Shown in pieces: positions 1 through 9,061 of a stretch of DNA of 47,990 nt. Position 1 is the stretch's first letter. Every line of letters begins with the position of its first letter. The position numbers and the translations under genes were made by a program. Origin of the DNA: Beijerinckiaceae bacterium (GTDB lineage: Bacteria; Pseudomonadota; Alphaproteobacteria; Rhizobiales; Beijerinckiaceae); contig CANMLK010000005.1 of NCBI GenBank assembly GCA_947498445.1, positions 1 to 47,990 of the forward strand. Direction: 5' to 3'. Below the pieces are notes generated by a model that saw only the letters and a program-made list of their open reading frames with translations, made no database searches and was not told where the DNA came from.

Positions 1-15
1 CCGTTTCGCCTCGTC

Positions 16-1068
16 TCAGCGCTTCAGGCGGATGGTGGTGTGGGCCCGTTCGAGCAGGTCCGGCGCGGACGCATAGATGCGCGCCAGCAACTTCTGCACG
101 TCCTCTCCCGACGTCGGGTCCACTTCGTGCCCAAACCGCGTCATTTCGGCAAGCGTTTCAGAATCAGACCAGGTGGCGTCGAACGCCTTGCGCAGCGCCG
201 TAACGCGCGCGGACGGCGTTTCTTCCGCGACAAAATAGGGGCGCGCGAATACGCCTTGCGAATATATGATCTCTAATATCATCCGCGCCTCGTCAGTTTT
301 GGCGAAATCGCCGGTGCGCGGAACACCCTGTTTGTTGAGTTCGGGACTCCCCTCTACACTTTCCTGCGCCAGCACCTGGATTTTGCCGTCCTTCAGCAAT
401 CCCGCGTATTGCCCGGCCAGCGTCGTGACACCCAGTCCACACATCCCATGCACCTCACCGCGCTCGATGGCGGCGGTGATTTCACGACTACCCGGATAGC
501 CGAAGACGACCTTGAACTTCGTTCCGATGACGTTGTTGAGAAGGATAGGAAGATAGCCCGTGGAGCCGTTCTCCGCAGTTCCGCCCATCACCACTTCAGT
601 GGTCATCATGTCGGCGAGACGCGTTGCCGGCGCGTCCGGCCGCACAACGCAGAGATAATGGCCTGTGGTGGCGCTTCCCAGATAGTGGAGGCGGCGTGGA
701 TCGAAGCGCAGCTTCGCCACGTTCTCGAACACTGCGGCGAGCGGCTGGGTGGCGAACGGCGCCCCTATGACGGAGCCGTCCTTGGGCGCTGCGTTGACGA
801 CATGCGCGCTCATGACGTTGCTGCCGGCGCCGGGCATGTTCGCCACGATGAATTTCGGTGCGCCCGGCACATGCCGTCCCATGTGGCGCGCGAGGGCGCG
901 CGCAAAGATATCGTAGCCCCCACCCGCAGACGTGCCAACGATGATCTGGACGGTTTTGCCCTTGTAGAAATCGGCGACGTCTTCCTGAGCCGAAGCGGCG
1001 AAGCACGTCAGGCTTGCGACCGCCACGGCGCCGACCACTTGGCCGACCACTTGCATGTAGACTCTCAT
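16..1068 (-). CDS. Bug/TctC-family solute-binding protein (receptor 1)
   Basis: Periplasmic receptor of the tripartite tricarboxylate transporter type; characterised relatives bind citrate, dicarboxylates, amino acids or aromatic acids. The 350-residue protein has a Sec signal ending near ASA-Q28, then the first binding loop (GGGYD, Arg57), the NMPGAG turn near 78 and KDGS near 97. Cys140 and Cys210 (in EVHGMCG) sit at positions that are both Cys in receptors at 11768, 17656 and 20319, and both non-Cys in nine others, so a disulfide is likely. It most resembles the receptor at 20319 (shared GYPG-x-REI, IYSQ and F-x-RP). GGGGAGG-like ribosome site 6 nt before the ATG. It follows another receptor on the same strand after a 189-nt gap. 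The ligand cannot be read from sequence. Confidence 0.93.
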   Translation of the reverse strand: MRVYMQVVGQVVGAVAVASLTCFAASAQEDVADFYKGKTVQIIVGTSAGGGYDIFARALARHMGRHVPGAPKFIVANMPGAGSNVMSAHVVNAAPKDGSVIGAPFATQPLAAVFENVAKLRFDPRRLHYLGSATTGHYLCVVRPDAPATRLADMMTTEVVMGGTAENGSTGYLPILLNNVIGTKFKVVFGYPGSREITAAIERGEVHGMCGLGVTTLAGQYAGLLKDGKIQVLAQESVEGSPELNKQGVPRTGDFAKTDEARMILEIIYSQGVFARPYFVAEETPSARVTALRKAFDATWSDSETLAEMTRFGHEVDPTSGEDVQKLLARIYASAPDLLERAHTTIRLKR

Positions 1069-1257
1069 GCCTTCCTCCCCTGTCGCCGCATTGACGCCTG
1101 CGGCTGCATGCTACGTTAGAGCGCTTTCAGGCTGAAGCAAAAAGCTTTCGTCTCCCGCCGCAACAAACGTAAGCGAAGCGTTGATGAAAGTCGGGGCCAG
1201 ATCGGGCGACATCAGCTCCAAAGGAAGGGCAAGGAAGGGCGCAGCATTACTATGTTA

Positions 1258-2298
1258 TCAGTCACCAAAGACTGATTGTGCCCTGGCAATGACCTCCTTG
1301 CGCGACGAGAAAATCTTAACCAGCATCTCATCAGCCACTTCTCCTGGAATATAGTCGAGCAGGAGACTCATTTTCTTGGCGTCCGCAATGGCTTCAGCGT
1401 CATTCATGGTCTTCGTCAGGGCGCCGCGCAAAATTTTTGTTCGCTCGGCCGACATTCCAGGAGGCGCAATCAGAGGCCGCCCGAGATCCTGACAGGACAG
1501 AATGAGATCAATGACCTCCCTATCGAGATCATCCTTGACGAGCTCCTTGATAGACGGAACGTCGGGGATTAGCTTGCTGCGGGCAACGGTCATCTGCATT
1601 AGCAACTTGACTTGCCCAGCGGTTATCCAGTCCGATTTGGCGTATTGCAGCGTCGCGAGAGACACTGCCGCAGTCCCGCGCAACTCTCCGCTCTCCAGCG
1701 CCTGTACCGTCGCAGTCGCGCTGGGATAAGCCGGGATGACTTGCAAGTTTGCACCCAGAAGACGATTGATCACCCGGTAGAACGTGGCGGAATCACTAGT
1801 GGCTCCCGTTGCGCCCACGGGGAAGGGCTTTCCACCTAGAACGTCCTCGAGCGACGTGGGCGGCGTCTGCCAGAAAACCAAGACTCCCACGTCACTGTTT
1901 AAGCTGCCGATCCAGTTGAACTTGTTTGCTTCATAACGCGCCTGCGATTCCTTGCGAAGGATGGGCTCGACCGGAAAAGTGCGTTGGGGCATACCAAGTT
2001 CGCTGCCGTCTTTGGGGGCGACATTGTAGAGCCAGTTCGTCATGGTCATCCCGCCACTGCCGACGCGATGCGCTACAATTATCGTTGGCTCTCCCGGGAG
2101 ATGCTTGGGCATATGACGGGAAAGAAAACGCGCGTACAGATCGAAACTTCCACCCGGGCTTGTAGTCAGATTGATTGTTATCTTCTTCCACTCAACCGGG
2201 CTGGATGGCGCTTGAGCGTATGCTGTGGTGGCTATGGCGGCCAGTGATAGCGCCCCGATGAACCAAGGAATAATTTTGTTAAAGTAGTTTACAGTCAT
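1258..2298 (-). CDS. Bug/TctC-family solute-binding protein (receptor 2), divergent form
   Basis: Receptor of 346 residues with a signal peptide ending near AYA-Q28. It departs most from the family consensus: the first loop reads GGSFD instead of GGGYD, and the usual NMPGAG turn is HRVGSG, so the pocket edge differs; Asp and Arg of the first loop remain. I start at the ATG at 2298 because a GGAG lies 8 nt upstream; a GTG at 2307 in frame has that GGAG only one base away. Codon use is less GC-biased than in the genes around 12-14 kb. It is transcribed away from the nitronate monooxygenase at 2489 across a 190-nt region that could hold both promoters. Confidence 0.9.
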   Translation of the reverse strand: MTVNYFNKIIPWFIGALSLAAIATTAYAQAPSSPVEWKKITINLTTSPGGSFDLYARFLSRHMPKHLPGEPTIIVAHRVGSGGMTMTNWLYNVAPKDGSELGMPQRTFPVEPILRKESQARYEANKFNWIGSLNSDVGVLVFWQTPPTSLEDVLGGKPFPVGATGATSDSATFYRVINRLLGANLQVIPAYPSATATVQALESGELRGTAAVSLATLQYAKSDWITAGQVKLLMQMTVARSKLIPDVPSIKELVKDDLDREVIDLILSCQDLGRPLIAPPGMSAERTKILRGALTKTMNDAEAIADAKKMSLLLDYIPGEVADEMLVKIFSSRKEVIARAQSVFGD

Positions 2299-2488
2299 AA
2301 ACGTCACTCCATTTTACGAAATGTTACGTCAATCAAAATTCTTGCGCAAGCCTTCGGCCGCAGCAGATTATGACAAAGGAGGTCCTTGAAAAAACTCATA
2401 ACGCGGCGTCGCCGGACTGATCGCGTCTTGTAGACAACAGCAATCTGGTCTTAAATTACGCAGTAGAGACTAGAAACAGCCGAGGCAT

Positions 2489-3601
2489 ATGATGAAGACC
2501 GCTATTTGTGAGATGTTAGGCATAGAAATGCCTATCTTTGCCTTTTCACACTGCCGAGATGTCGTGGTCGAGGTATCAAAGGCTGGGGGCTTTGGTGTTC
2601 TGGGTGGTGGTCTGGAGCCCGATCAACTTGAGACTGAGCTGAAATGGATCGACAATCATATCGGTGGCAAGCCATATGGCGTTGACTTTCTTATGCCGCA
2701 GCGCTCGGCTCCTGTTGAGGAGGCCCTTGCTGGATCTCTCCGCGATCTGTTGCCGACACCACACCGAGTGTTTCTCGAGAACGTATTGGCGGCCTCTAAT
2801 CTTCCTGTAATCGCGCGCGAAGACTCGGCCAAAATTCAGCGAGACGCTCTTGGGCGGTTAAAGATCAGGCCGGACCAGCATCAGGAACTTCTTGATGTAA
2901 CATTCAGACACCCGATTAAGTTACTTGTTAGTGCGCTTGGCGTCCCTCCGGCGAACGTGATTTCCCGAGCGCATTCTCTGGGCGTGAAAATTGGCGCGCT
3001 TGTTGGGTCGCCTGAACACGCCGCCAAGCAAAAGGCGGCAGGCGTGGATGTCATCATAGCGCAGGGACATGAGGCAGGGGGGCATACGGGTCATATCTCG
3101 ACTATGGTTCTCGTCCCCCAGGTAGTCGACTGTGTTTTCCCGACGCCAGTCCTTGCTGCTGGAGGAATTGGCGGTGGGCGGCAAATGGCGGCCGCTCTGG
3201 CGCTGGGTGCAGACGGCGTCTGGTGCGGATCGATTTGGCTGGCGACGGCGCAAAGCGATGTGGATCCCAAAATCAAAGAGAAAATCCTGCGATCATCTTC
3301 TTCCGATGCTGTTATCACGAAGGCATGGTCCGGGAAGAACAACAGAATCCTGAAAAGCCGATGGACAGAGGCTTGGACGAAACCGGACGCCCCCGACGTA
3401 TTGATGATGCCTTTCCAGGGGCTGATGACCAAAGAAGTCATGCATCGCGCGGGACGTTCGAAGTCCAACGATTTTCTGAGCCACCCAGCCGGGCAAGTCA
3501 TTGGTCAAATCAAGTCGGAAACAAGCGTACGTCAGACCGTCAGCGATATGCTCACTGAATTCTCCGACACAATGGAACGGCTAACCAGGATAATATCCTA
3601 G
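2489..3601 (+). CDS. Nitronate monooxygenase (2-nitropropane dioxygenase family)
   Basis: FMN-dependent TIM-barrel enzyme that oxidises alkyl nitronates (often propionate-3-nitronate or nitroalkanes) to carbonyl compounds and nitrite. In 370 residues one sees the N-terminal MPIFAF strand, the active-site segment GHEAGGHTG (193-201, with the likely catalytic His199), and the phosphate-binding LAAGGIGGGRQM (222-233) followed by ALGADGVWCGS. Some relatives are enoyl reductases (FabK type) or act on unknown acids, so the nitronate substrate is a family default. GAGG precedes two adjacent ATGs (2489 and 2492); the second has better spacing. It ends 9 nt from the convergent receptor at 3611, leaving no room for a terminator. 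A receptor/nitronate oxidase pair would fit use of a nitro-acid, but this is inference. Confidence 0.88.
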   Translation: MMKTAICEMLGIEMPIFAFSHCRDVVVEVSKAGGFGVLGGGLEPDQLETELKWIDNHIGGKPYGVDFLMPQRSAPVEEALAGSLRDLLPTPHRVFLENVLAASNLPVIAREDSAKIQRDALGRLKIRPDQHQELLDVTFRHPIKLLVSALGVPPANVISRAHSLGVKIGALVGSPEHAAKQKAAGVDVIIAQGHEAGGHTGHISTMVLVPQVVDCVFPTPVLAAGGIGGGRQMAAALALGADGVWCGSIWLATAQSDVDPKIKEKILRSSSSDAVITKAWSGKNNRILKSRWTEAWTKPDAPDVLMMPFQGLMTKEVMHRAGRSKSNDFLSHPAGQVIGQIKSETSVRQTVSDMLTEFSDTMERLTRIIS

Positions 3602-3610
3602 GAAATTCAT

Positions 3611-4648
3611 TCAGCGCGCGTTCGCGAGTCTCTTCAAATTTTCGAGGACAGATCTAGGCATCGCGTGAATGCGAACAAGCTCGTCTTGCAGTTGGATACC
3701 AGTTCGCGGCCAATTCGTTTGAAGCCCGAGACGTCCTGCTTCCTCCTTAAAAACTGGGTCTTCCAGCATATCAATAAATGCTTTCCGTATCGCGGCGACA
3801 CGCGATGGTGGAACATCCGGCGGTAGAACAAAAGGGCGCCCAAGGGTCAGAGGACTGTATGCGGCTTGGAAGAGCAGTCGATCTTCCTCTGATTTTAGGA
3901 GGTCCGGGGCATAAGGAACGTCAGCTAGATCCGGTTCCCTGACGGGGCCATACTGAAGAAGGATTCGGATCTTATTATCTTTCAACCAGGCCTGCTTGGT
4001 TGACGTGAGGGAACTCCAATACGTAATTCCGAAACTGTCGACTTCACCTCGCTCGATCGCGAGATAAGCTTCATTTTGCCCCTTGTATCCGCCAATAACT
4101 TTGATTTTCGTGCCGAGAAGTTCGTTAAACACGCGCGAAAAGAAGGCGGATTGTGAATTGATTCCGTCAGAGGCTGCCAGAAACTCACGAGATCGAACAT
4201 CCTCAATGCTCTTGAAGCTTGACGTATGCCAGACAATCATGACGCCCGTTTCAGCAGCAAGGGTCCCAATCCAGTTGAACTTCGTTGCGTCATACTCGGC
4301 CTGCGGAGTGCCGAAAAGTGGTTCAAGTGGTACAAGATTGCGTAACAATCCAATTGTTGATCCATCCTTCGCCGCGACTGAGTAGAGGTGATTTGCCGCC
4401 GCGATTCCCCCTGCGCCTGGCATATGTCGAACAGAAATGACTGGCCCTCCGGGAATATGTCGAACGATGTGCCGTGCGACGGCTCTCGCCAATGTGTCGT
4501 ATCCGCCACCGCTTGACGAACCGATGATCATCGACATGCTTTTGCCAGCGTAAAATTTTTCAATTTCGTCAGCTACGGAGGGTAGGGGCACGCAGAATAG
4601 AGAGGCCAAAGATAGAAAGTGGATGAACACCTTTTTCAATCCAGGCAT
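3611..4648 (-). CDS. Bug/TctC-family solute-binding protein (receptor 3)
   Basis: A 345-residue receptor with a signal ending near SVA-D26. The first loop is GGGYDTLAR, the second turn MPGAGG is preceded by His instead of Asn (VRHMPGAGG), and KDGS follows. It has no cysteine at the two sites that are paired in receptor 1. AGAGGAGG lies 6 nt before its ATG. It is the last gene of the minus-strand operon that starts at 8838, 41 nt after the ADP-forming acyl-CoA ligase, and is therefore probably expressed with the hydratase-lyase, receptor 4 and the ligase. A hydroxycinnamate-like or other aryl/acyl carboxylate ligand is a reasonable but untested guess from that position. Confidence 0.92.
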   Translation of the reverse strand: MPGLKKVFIHFLSLASLFCVPLPSVADEIEKFYAGKSMSMIIGSSSGGGYDTLARAVARHIVRHIPGGPVISVRHMPGAGGIAAANHLYSVAAKDGSTIGLLRNLVPLEPLFGTPQAEYDATKFNWIGTLAAETGVMIVWHTSSFKSIEDVRSREFLAASDGINSQSAFFSRVFNELLGTKIKVIGGYKGQNEAYLAIERGEVDSFGITYWSSLTSTKQAWLKDNKIRILLQYGPVREPDLADVPYAPDLLKSEEDRLLFQAAYSPLTLGRPFVLPPDVPPSRVAAIRKAFIDMLEDPVFKEEAGRLGLQTNWPRTGIQLQDELVRIHAMPRSVLENLKRLANAR

Positions 4649-4689
4649 TTGATACCTCCTCTGCAGCGCAGTCAGATTTTTTTGCAGCC

Positions 4690-6879
4690 CTAAACGACAT
4701 CCGGGTCGGCTCCAGTGAGCACTACGAGCGCATCCAATGCAATGCCGCCTTTACCTTCTTCAAAAACAACAAACGGGTTGATGTCGACGGCTTCAATCTT
4801 CTCGGAGTGGTCCCGGGTGAATGCCGCCAACCCCACCAGCGCGTTGACAAGTGAGCGTCTGTCGAGCTTCGCCCCGCCGCGATAGCCGTCAAGCAACCGC
4901 GCTATTTTCGTTCTCCCCAGGAATTCGTCTGCACCATGAGAATCCAGCATCGGTGAAGAAAATGCCACGTCATTGATGACCTCCAGGAGCACACCGCCGG
5001 CGCCGACCATGAGAACACATCCGACATCGGGATCCCTGGTCACGCCAAGGGCAATCTCCAAACCACCCTTTATGAATGGCGCGACGAGTACTCCATCGAT
5101 TTCCGCGCCTGGGCAATTCCGCTTTGTGTTGGAGATAATTTCTGAGAATGCTTCGCGAACTGAATCTGCGCTTCCAAGATTGAGCTTTACGCCCCCGATA
5201 TCCGACTTATGCGCGACATCACGGCTCGCAATCTTCAAGACGACAGGATAGCCCACCGAGCCGGCTGCGATTACAGCTTCGTCAGCCGTCGCCGCAATCA
5301 TTTCCCGTGGAACTGGTATTCCATAAGCGGAAAGAATAGCCTTGGAGGTCGCTTCGTCGAGGGCCCCGGGCTTCGCGCGGGCGAGCGCATGATCAGCGTC
5401 CGTAGTGGTTCGGCTTGTTCTCAACGAGTCCGTACGCTCGGCTTCCTTCGACCCGGACACGAACTCAAAGACGTTCCGCAGCGCCCGCATGGTCTTGTCA
5501 GGTTCTTGGAGAAAAGGCGCGTGAGTTAGTTCACGTCGGAGACCTCGACTAAAATCGTTGAAGTGATAGGAAATCATCGAGCAATAAGCTACCGGCTTTT
5601 TGAATGCGCCGCTTGCAGCAAGCTCATCGATTTTGCGGAGATTATTTTCCTTCGGGTTGCCAGCCTCACGGAGAATTTCCTCCTGCAACAACAGCACGTC
5701 AATTGATGGGTCATCCAGCATTATTTTGATCGCCTGGATGTACTTTTCCTGGCTTGAAAGCGCTGCGAAACCAGCGTCAAGCGGATTACCCATGATTGTT
5801 CCCACTCCAAGGATTTCCGCCAGGCGCGTCTTCGTTTCTGGAGCGAGAGGCGGAAACTGGAGTGAATTTGCGGCCGCAGCATCAAGCAGAAGACCCCGCA
5901 GCCCGCCGGAAAATGTGAGGGCGCCCAGGCCTGCGCCTTTGGGCAGTGGGGCGTGAAGAACGTACTCAACGAACTCGATCAGATCATCGAGCGTCTTGAC
6001 CCGAATAGCGCCGGAACGAGGAGCAATCGCATCAAAAGCTTCGAAAGATCCGGCGAGAGAACCAGTGTGAGCCAATGCAGCAGCGCGGCCCTCATTTGAC
6101 CCGCCAAGTTTGGTGATGACTACGAACTTGCCCAGGCTCCGCGCAACCGAACAGGCCTCAAGAAAGCGCTCAGGACCGTGAATCGCCTCAAGGTAACATG
6201 CGATGACCTTGATCTCGGGCTGCCGCGCCATGAACTGTATGTAGTCTGCTGCGGTGAGGCCCGTCTGATTACCAATGGTCAGCAGGTAACCAGCCGTAAT
6301 TCCTCGATCATTCAGCGTGCGCTTGATGGCGGTGCCTACACCGCCGCTTTGAGAGATGATCGCGACCGGTCCGGGCTGCAGATCATGTGTCCTCGCGTCA
6401 GTCATGGTCATCAGACGAGAGGGCGCCGCGATGTTTCCCAAACAATTTGGCCCCGAAACGGCCAGCCCCGTGCGCTGGATCGTCTCTTTCAATTGGCGCG
6501 CTAGCTTGGAGGCTTCTTTCCCCTCCGCCTCCTCGAACCCGGCGCTGAAAATGGTGGCGCTGCGAGCGCCATGCCGGGCTGCATCATCAAGAACGCCCGC
6601 TACGAGTGGGGCCGGCACCACAACTATAATGTGATCAGGCGGTTCCGGGAGGGCCTCAAAGCTGGTGTAACAGGTCTCCCCCCAAATTGATTCTCGCCCA
6701 GGGTTAAGGGGATATATCTTACCGGGAAAATCATATTTCTTGAGGTTTCGCCAAGCGGCGCGTGACCAGCTATGCGCCTTGTCGCTCGCGCCCACGATAA
6801 CCACATTCCGGGGAGCTAGCAGCGCAGTGACCTGAGCAACAGCTGCGTCACCCCAGTTCGATTCCCGAGAATGTTCCAC
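4690..6879 (-). CDS. ADP-forming acyl-CoA synthetase, fused alpha-beta form (FerA/acetate-CoA ligase family)
   Basis: Activates a carboxylic acid with ATP and CoA through a phosphohistidine. The 729-residue chain has an N-terminal CoA-binding Rossmann part (VVIVGASDK near 26-34), a ligase part with FSAGF near 111 and SGPNCLG near 142, the segment AHTGSLAG with His271 matching the phosphorylated His of the family, and an ATP-grasp domain from about 505 (VVLKIASRDVAHKSD) to the end. GTG start with GGGGAG 5 nt upstream. In Sphingobium SYK-6 the feruloyl-CoA synthetase FerA belongs to this ADP-forming superfamily and is coupled with the hydratase-lyase FerB; here a FerB/HCHL-like gene starts the same operon (8838), with a receptor between. 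The substrate could equally be another acid. Confidence 0.9.
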   Translation of the reverse strand: MEHSRESNWGDAAVAQVTALLAPRNVVIVGASDKAHSWSRAAWRNLKKYDFPGKIYPLNPGRESIWGETCYTSFEALPEPPDHIIVVVPAPLVAGVLDDAARHGARSATIFSAGFEEAEGKEASKLARQLKETIQRTGLAVSGPNCLGNIAAPSRLMTMTDARTHDLQPGPVAIISQSGGVGTAIKRTLNDRGITAGYLLTIGNQTGLTAADYIQFMARQPEIKVIACYLEAIHGPERFLEACSVARSLGKFVVITKLGGSNEGRAAALAHTGSLAGSFEAFDAIAPRSGAIRVKTLDDLIEFVEYVLHAPLPKGAGLGALTFSGGLRGLLLDAAAANSLQFPPLAPETKTRLAEILGVGTIMGNPLDAGFAALSSQEKYIQAIKIMLDDPSIDVLLLQEEILREAGNPKENNLRKIDELAASGAFKKPVAYCSMISYHFNDFSRGLRRELTHAPFLQEPDKTMRALRNVFEFVSGSKEAERTDSLRTSRTTTDADHALARAKPGALDEATSKAILSAYGIPVPREMIAATADEAVIAAGSVGYPVVLKIASRDVAHKSDIGGVKLNLGSADSVREAFSEIISNTKRNCPGAEIDGVLVAPFIKGGLEIALGVTRDPDVGCVLMVGAGGVLLEVINDVAFSSPMLDSHGADEFLGRTKIARLLDGYRGGAKLDRRSLVNALVGLAAFTRDHSEKIEAVDINPFVVFEEGKGGIALDALVVLTGADPDVV

Positions 6880-6902
6880 TCTTTCTCCCCGTACTGGTTT
6901 CG

Positions 6903-7922
6903 TTATTCGCTGATGATAGGGCGCGCACGTTCTACAAGGGATTTCGGAGCCGTCAGAACCTCATTCACCACGCGGGTGAGCTCTTCTCCACTGACGGGAT
7001 TGATATCCAGAAGCATCTTGGAAGCCTCGCCAATAAAAGCGGGATCGCTCGTTGTCGACATGAACGCCGTCCGAAGAATATTGATCGACTCCGCAGTGCC
7101 GCCTGGTCCTGCGGCCATCGCGAACCCAAGCTTGGAACCGGCGAGCACAAAGTCCGCGAGACGGCGATCATCCGGATTCGTCGCAAGTTCCTGAATGGAC
7201 GGGACGCCTGGAAGTTCTGCGGATTTAGGCTCTGCCTGGATGAACATGAGAATACGTTTCTCATTCCACCAACCCGGCTTGGTAACCTTCCAGTTCTCAA
7301 TGCTGCTCAAGACGGCCTCCGCCTCACCGCGTTCCAGAGCGAGACTGATGTCAGCGAGGCCCTGGTAACCGGTGACGATTTTGAATCGTGTTCCCAAAAT
7401 CGCATTAGTCAGGGCAGGAACAGTGTACGTAATGGCGCCTTTGGCGGATGCAGCCACGATAACTTCACGTTTTTTGGCGTCTTCCCAGCTGTCCAGGCCG
7501 CGCCCTCTCCAGGCGGTCAGAGTTACTGAGACCGGACTGATCGATCCGATCCACCCGAACTGGGCCAGATCAAACTGGACGCCACGCCCGCCCACCGCCT
7601 GCAACGCTGGCAGGGTATTTGGTATCATACCAAGTTGGGCGCCGTCTTTTGGCGCTTGCGCATGAAGATAATTCACCATGCGAATGCCGCCAGCACCAAT
7701 AAGGTTCTGGACGACAAACGTCGGAGCGCCAGAGATGTGGCGCCCCATGTGTCGCGATAGAAGTCGACCGTTCGTATCGTATGACGCCCCCGGTGTTCCG
7801 CCTACGTAGATATTGATCGTCTTGCCCTTGAAGAAGGCGCTACTGTCCGCTTGTTGGGAGCGGGCGGTCAGCGAGGTTGAGATAAGCGCGATTCCAACAT
7901 ACGTAATCAAGATGTGTTTCAT
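6903..7922 (-). CDS. Bug/TctC-family solute-binding protein (receptor 4)
   Basis: A 339-residue receptor with a signal ending near ARS-Q22. Its first loop is GASYDTNGR and its second turn NLIGAGG, both off consensus. It forms a recognisable pair with the receptor at 23011: both share QFD followed by WIG, the segment KGAITY/RGAITY near the middle, and KPGW/KPDW before the late strand, so they probably bind related ligands. GAGGAGG is 6 nt before the ATG. It lies between the hydratase-lyase-like gene (67 nt upstream) and the acyl-CoA ligase (23 nt downstream), so it is very likely cotranscribed with them. Confidence 0.92.
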   Translation of the reverse strand: MKHILITYVGIALISTSLTARSQQADSSAFFKGKTINIYVGGTPGASYDTNGRLLSRHMGRHISGAPTFVVQNLIGAGGIRMVNYLHAQAPKDGAQLGMIPNTLPALQAVGGRGVQFDLAQFGWIGSISPVSVTLTAWRGRGLDSWEDAKKREVIVAASAKGAITYTVPALTNAILGTRFKIVTGYQGLADISLALERGEAEAVLSSIENWKVTKPGWWNEKRILMFIQAEPKSAELPGVPSIQELATNPDDRRLADFVLAGSKLGFAMAAGPGGTAESINILRTAFMSTTSDPAFIGEASKMLLDINPVSGEELTRVVNEVLTAPKSLVERARPIISE

Positions 7923-7989
7923 CGCCGCCTCCTCGCAGTATGCGCTTCTGCAAAGCTCCGAACCTACCTAAAGCTGGAATGAAGCCAGA

Positions 7990-8838
7990 TCATTCCTTGG
8001 TGTCCGATCCGCTCGGCCGGCGCTGATAATCGCCAAGCCCTGGGCGGAACGACTTCTCGTCCAGGAACTGGCGCATACCCTGCTGACGTCCGCCTTCTTT
8101 GTCTCGGAACATCAGCGCTGCGCTCTTTGCCGCAAGATAGTCACGGGCGTCCACTTCGCTCATTGTGCGAACCGTGCGAATAGCCTCTTTTGTAAAGCGC
8201 ACCGCTGCCGGATTCTTCTTCATCATTCTGGTGGCGAGGGCTATTGTTTCTTCACGGAGATTGGCCAGCGGCACGGAATAATTCACGGCCCCGATCTCGA
8301 CAGCTCTCTTCCCGTCGAACGTATCGCCGGTCACTGCATAGTGCATGGCGTGGCGATAACTCATCAGCAGGGTCATGATCCAGGACACGTTGCCGCCGGG
8401 GAGGATGCCCCAGTTGATCTCTGACGCCCCAAACAGCGCCTCGTCGGCTGATATGGCGAGATCGCATGCCGCCATCTGCGTGAGACCGCCGCCGAAACAA
8501 TAGCCATTGACCATAGCAATCGTCAGTTTCGGGAAGCGGGTGAGTTTCAGCCACCGCCAATTATCAGATGCTTCATGCGCCTTGTATTGCGTAACGGGGT
8601 CGCTCTCCGTCCCCCTGAAATATAAGCGCAAATCCTGACCGGCGCAGAAGGCGGGTCCGGCGCCCGTTAACACGAGAACCTGGGTCTGCTCGTCGTGCCA
8701 GAGGGAATCGACGGCATCCTCCATGTCGAAGTGCAACTGCGGACTCATAGCGTTGCGCTTTTCAGGGCGGTTCATAATGAGAAAGGTTACGCCGCCTTCC
8801 CGTTCGATTTTGACAGTCTCAAAAGTCTTGTCAACCAC
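7990..8838 (-). CDS. Enoyl-CoA hydratase-family protein, hydroxycinnamoyl-CoA hydratase-lyase (HCHL/FerB)-like
   Basis: Crotonase-fold enzyme of 282 residues that aligns over its whole length with Pseudomonas HCHL: NRPEKRNAMSP (23-33), VLVLTGAG (54-61), NGYCFGGG (111-118), SEINWG (139-144) and GGRQQGM with FLDEKS near the end. HCHL hydrates feruloyl/coumaroyl-CoA and releases the aldehyde plus acetyl-CoA. Glu140 matches the catalytic Glu143 and Tyr73 matches Tyr75 of HCHL, but the second ring-binding residue Tyr239 is Ala236 here and Ser123 is Thr120, so the ring substitution or even the acyl group may differ. GTG start with GGGAGG 8 nt upstream. First gene of a likely operon with receptor 4, the ADP-forming ligase and receptor 3; divergent from the acyl-CoA dehydrogenase at 9062. 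Confidence 0.87.
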   Translation of the reverse strand: MVDKTFETVKIEREGGVTFLIMNRPEKRNAMSPQLHFDMEDAVDSLWHDEQTQVLVLTGAGPAFCAGQDLRLYFRGTESDPVTQYKAHEASDNWRWLKLTRFPKLTIAMVNGYCFGGGLTQMAACDLAISADEALFGASEINWGILPGGNVSWIMTLLMSYRHAMHYAVTGDTFDGKRAVEIGAVNYSVPLANLREETIALATRMMKKNPAAVRFTKEAIRTVRTMSEVDARDYLAAKSAALMFRDKEGGRQQGMRQFLDEKSFRPGLGDYQRRPSGSDTKE

Positions 8839-8856
8839 TGTGGACGCCTCCCAAAT

Positions 8857-8878
8857 ATGTTGTAATTTGAACCAACAT
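8857..8878. promoter_or_regulatory. Candidate operator between the hydratase-lyase and acyl-CoA dehydrogenase genes
   Basis: Inverted repeat ATGTTG-N10-CAACAT in the 223-nt divergent intergenic region, directly upstream of the ribosome site of the minus-strand gene. A dimeric regulator of both divergent transcripts could bind here. No regulator gene lies adjacent, so the assignment rests only on symmetry and position. Confidence 0.35.
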
Positions 8879-9061
8879 CACACCTCGACCGCGCCGGGTC
8901 AAGATAGCGGACGGACTTCTCTAAAGATTCTTGGGAGCTGGAGTCTGAGATATTATGAGACAAAATGCGCTCAGCTTCAAAACTAGTTGACGCACAGCGC
9001 TTGCACAGAAACGCGATAAATATAACTTTGGGCCAATCTGAAAATTTAGAAGGGCATCTGT

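Noticed and set aside
409-1119. Open frame of 236 codons on the plus strand
   Set aside because: Antisense to receptor 1, without a family-like sequence; Arg/His/Ala-rich composition typical of shadows in GC-rich DNA.
1221-1240. Tandem 10-bp duplication AAGGAAGGGC
   Set aside because: Only two copies between receptors 1 and 2; no evident function.
2341-2350. Palindrome CTTGCGCAAG in the nitronate monooxygenase/receptor 2 divergent region
   Set aside because: Ten bases only; expected by chance at this GC content, no further support.
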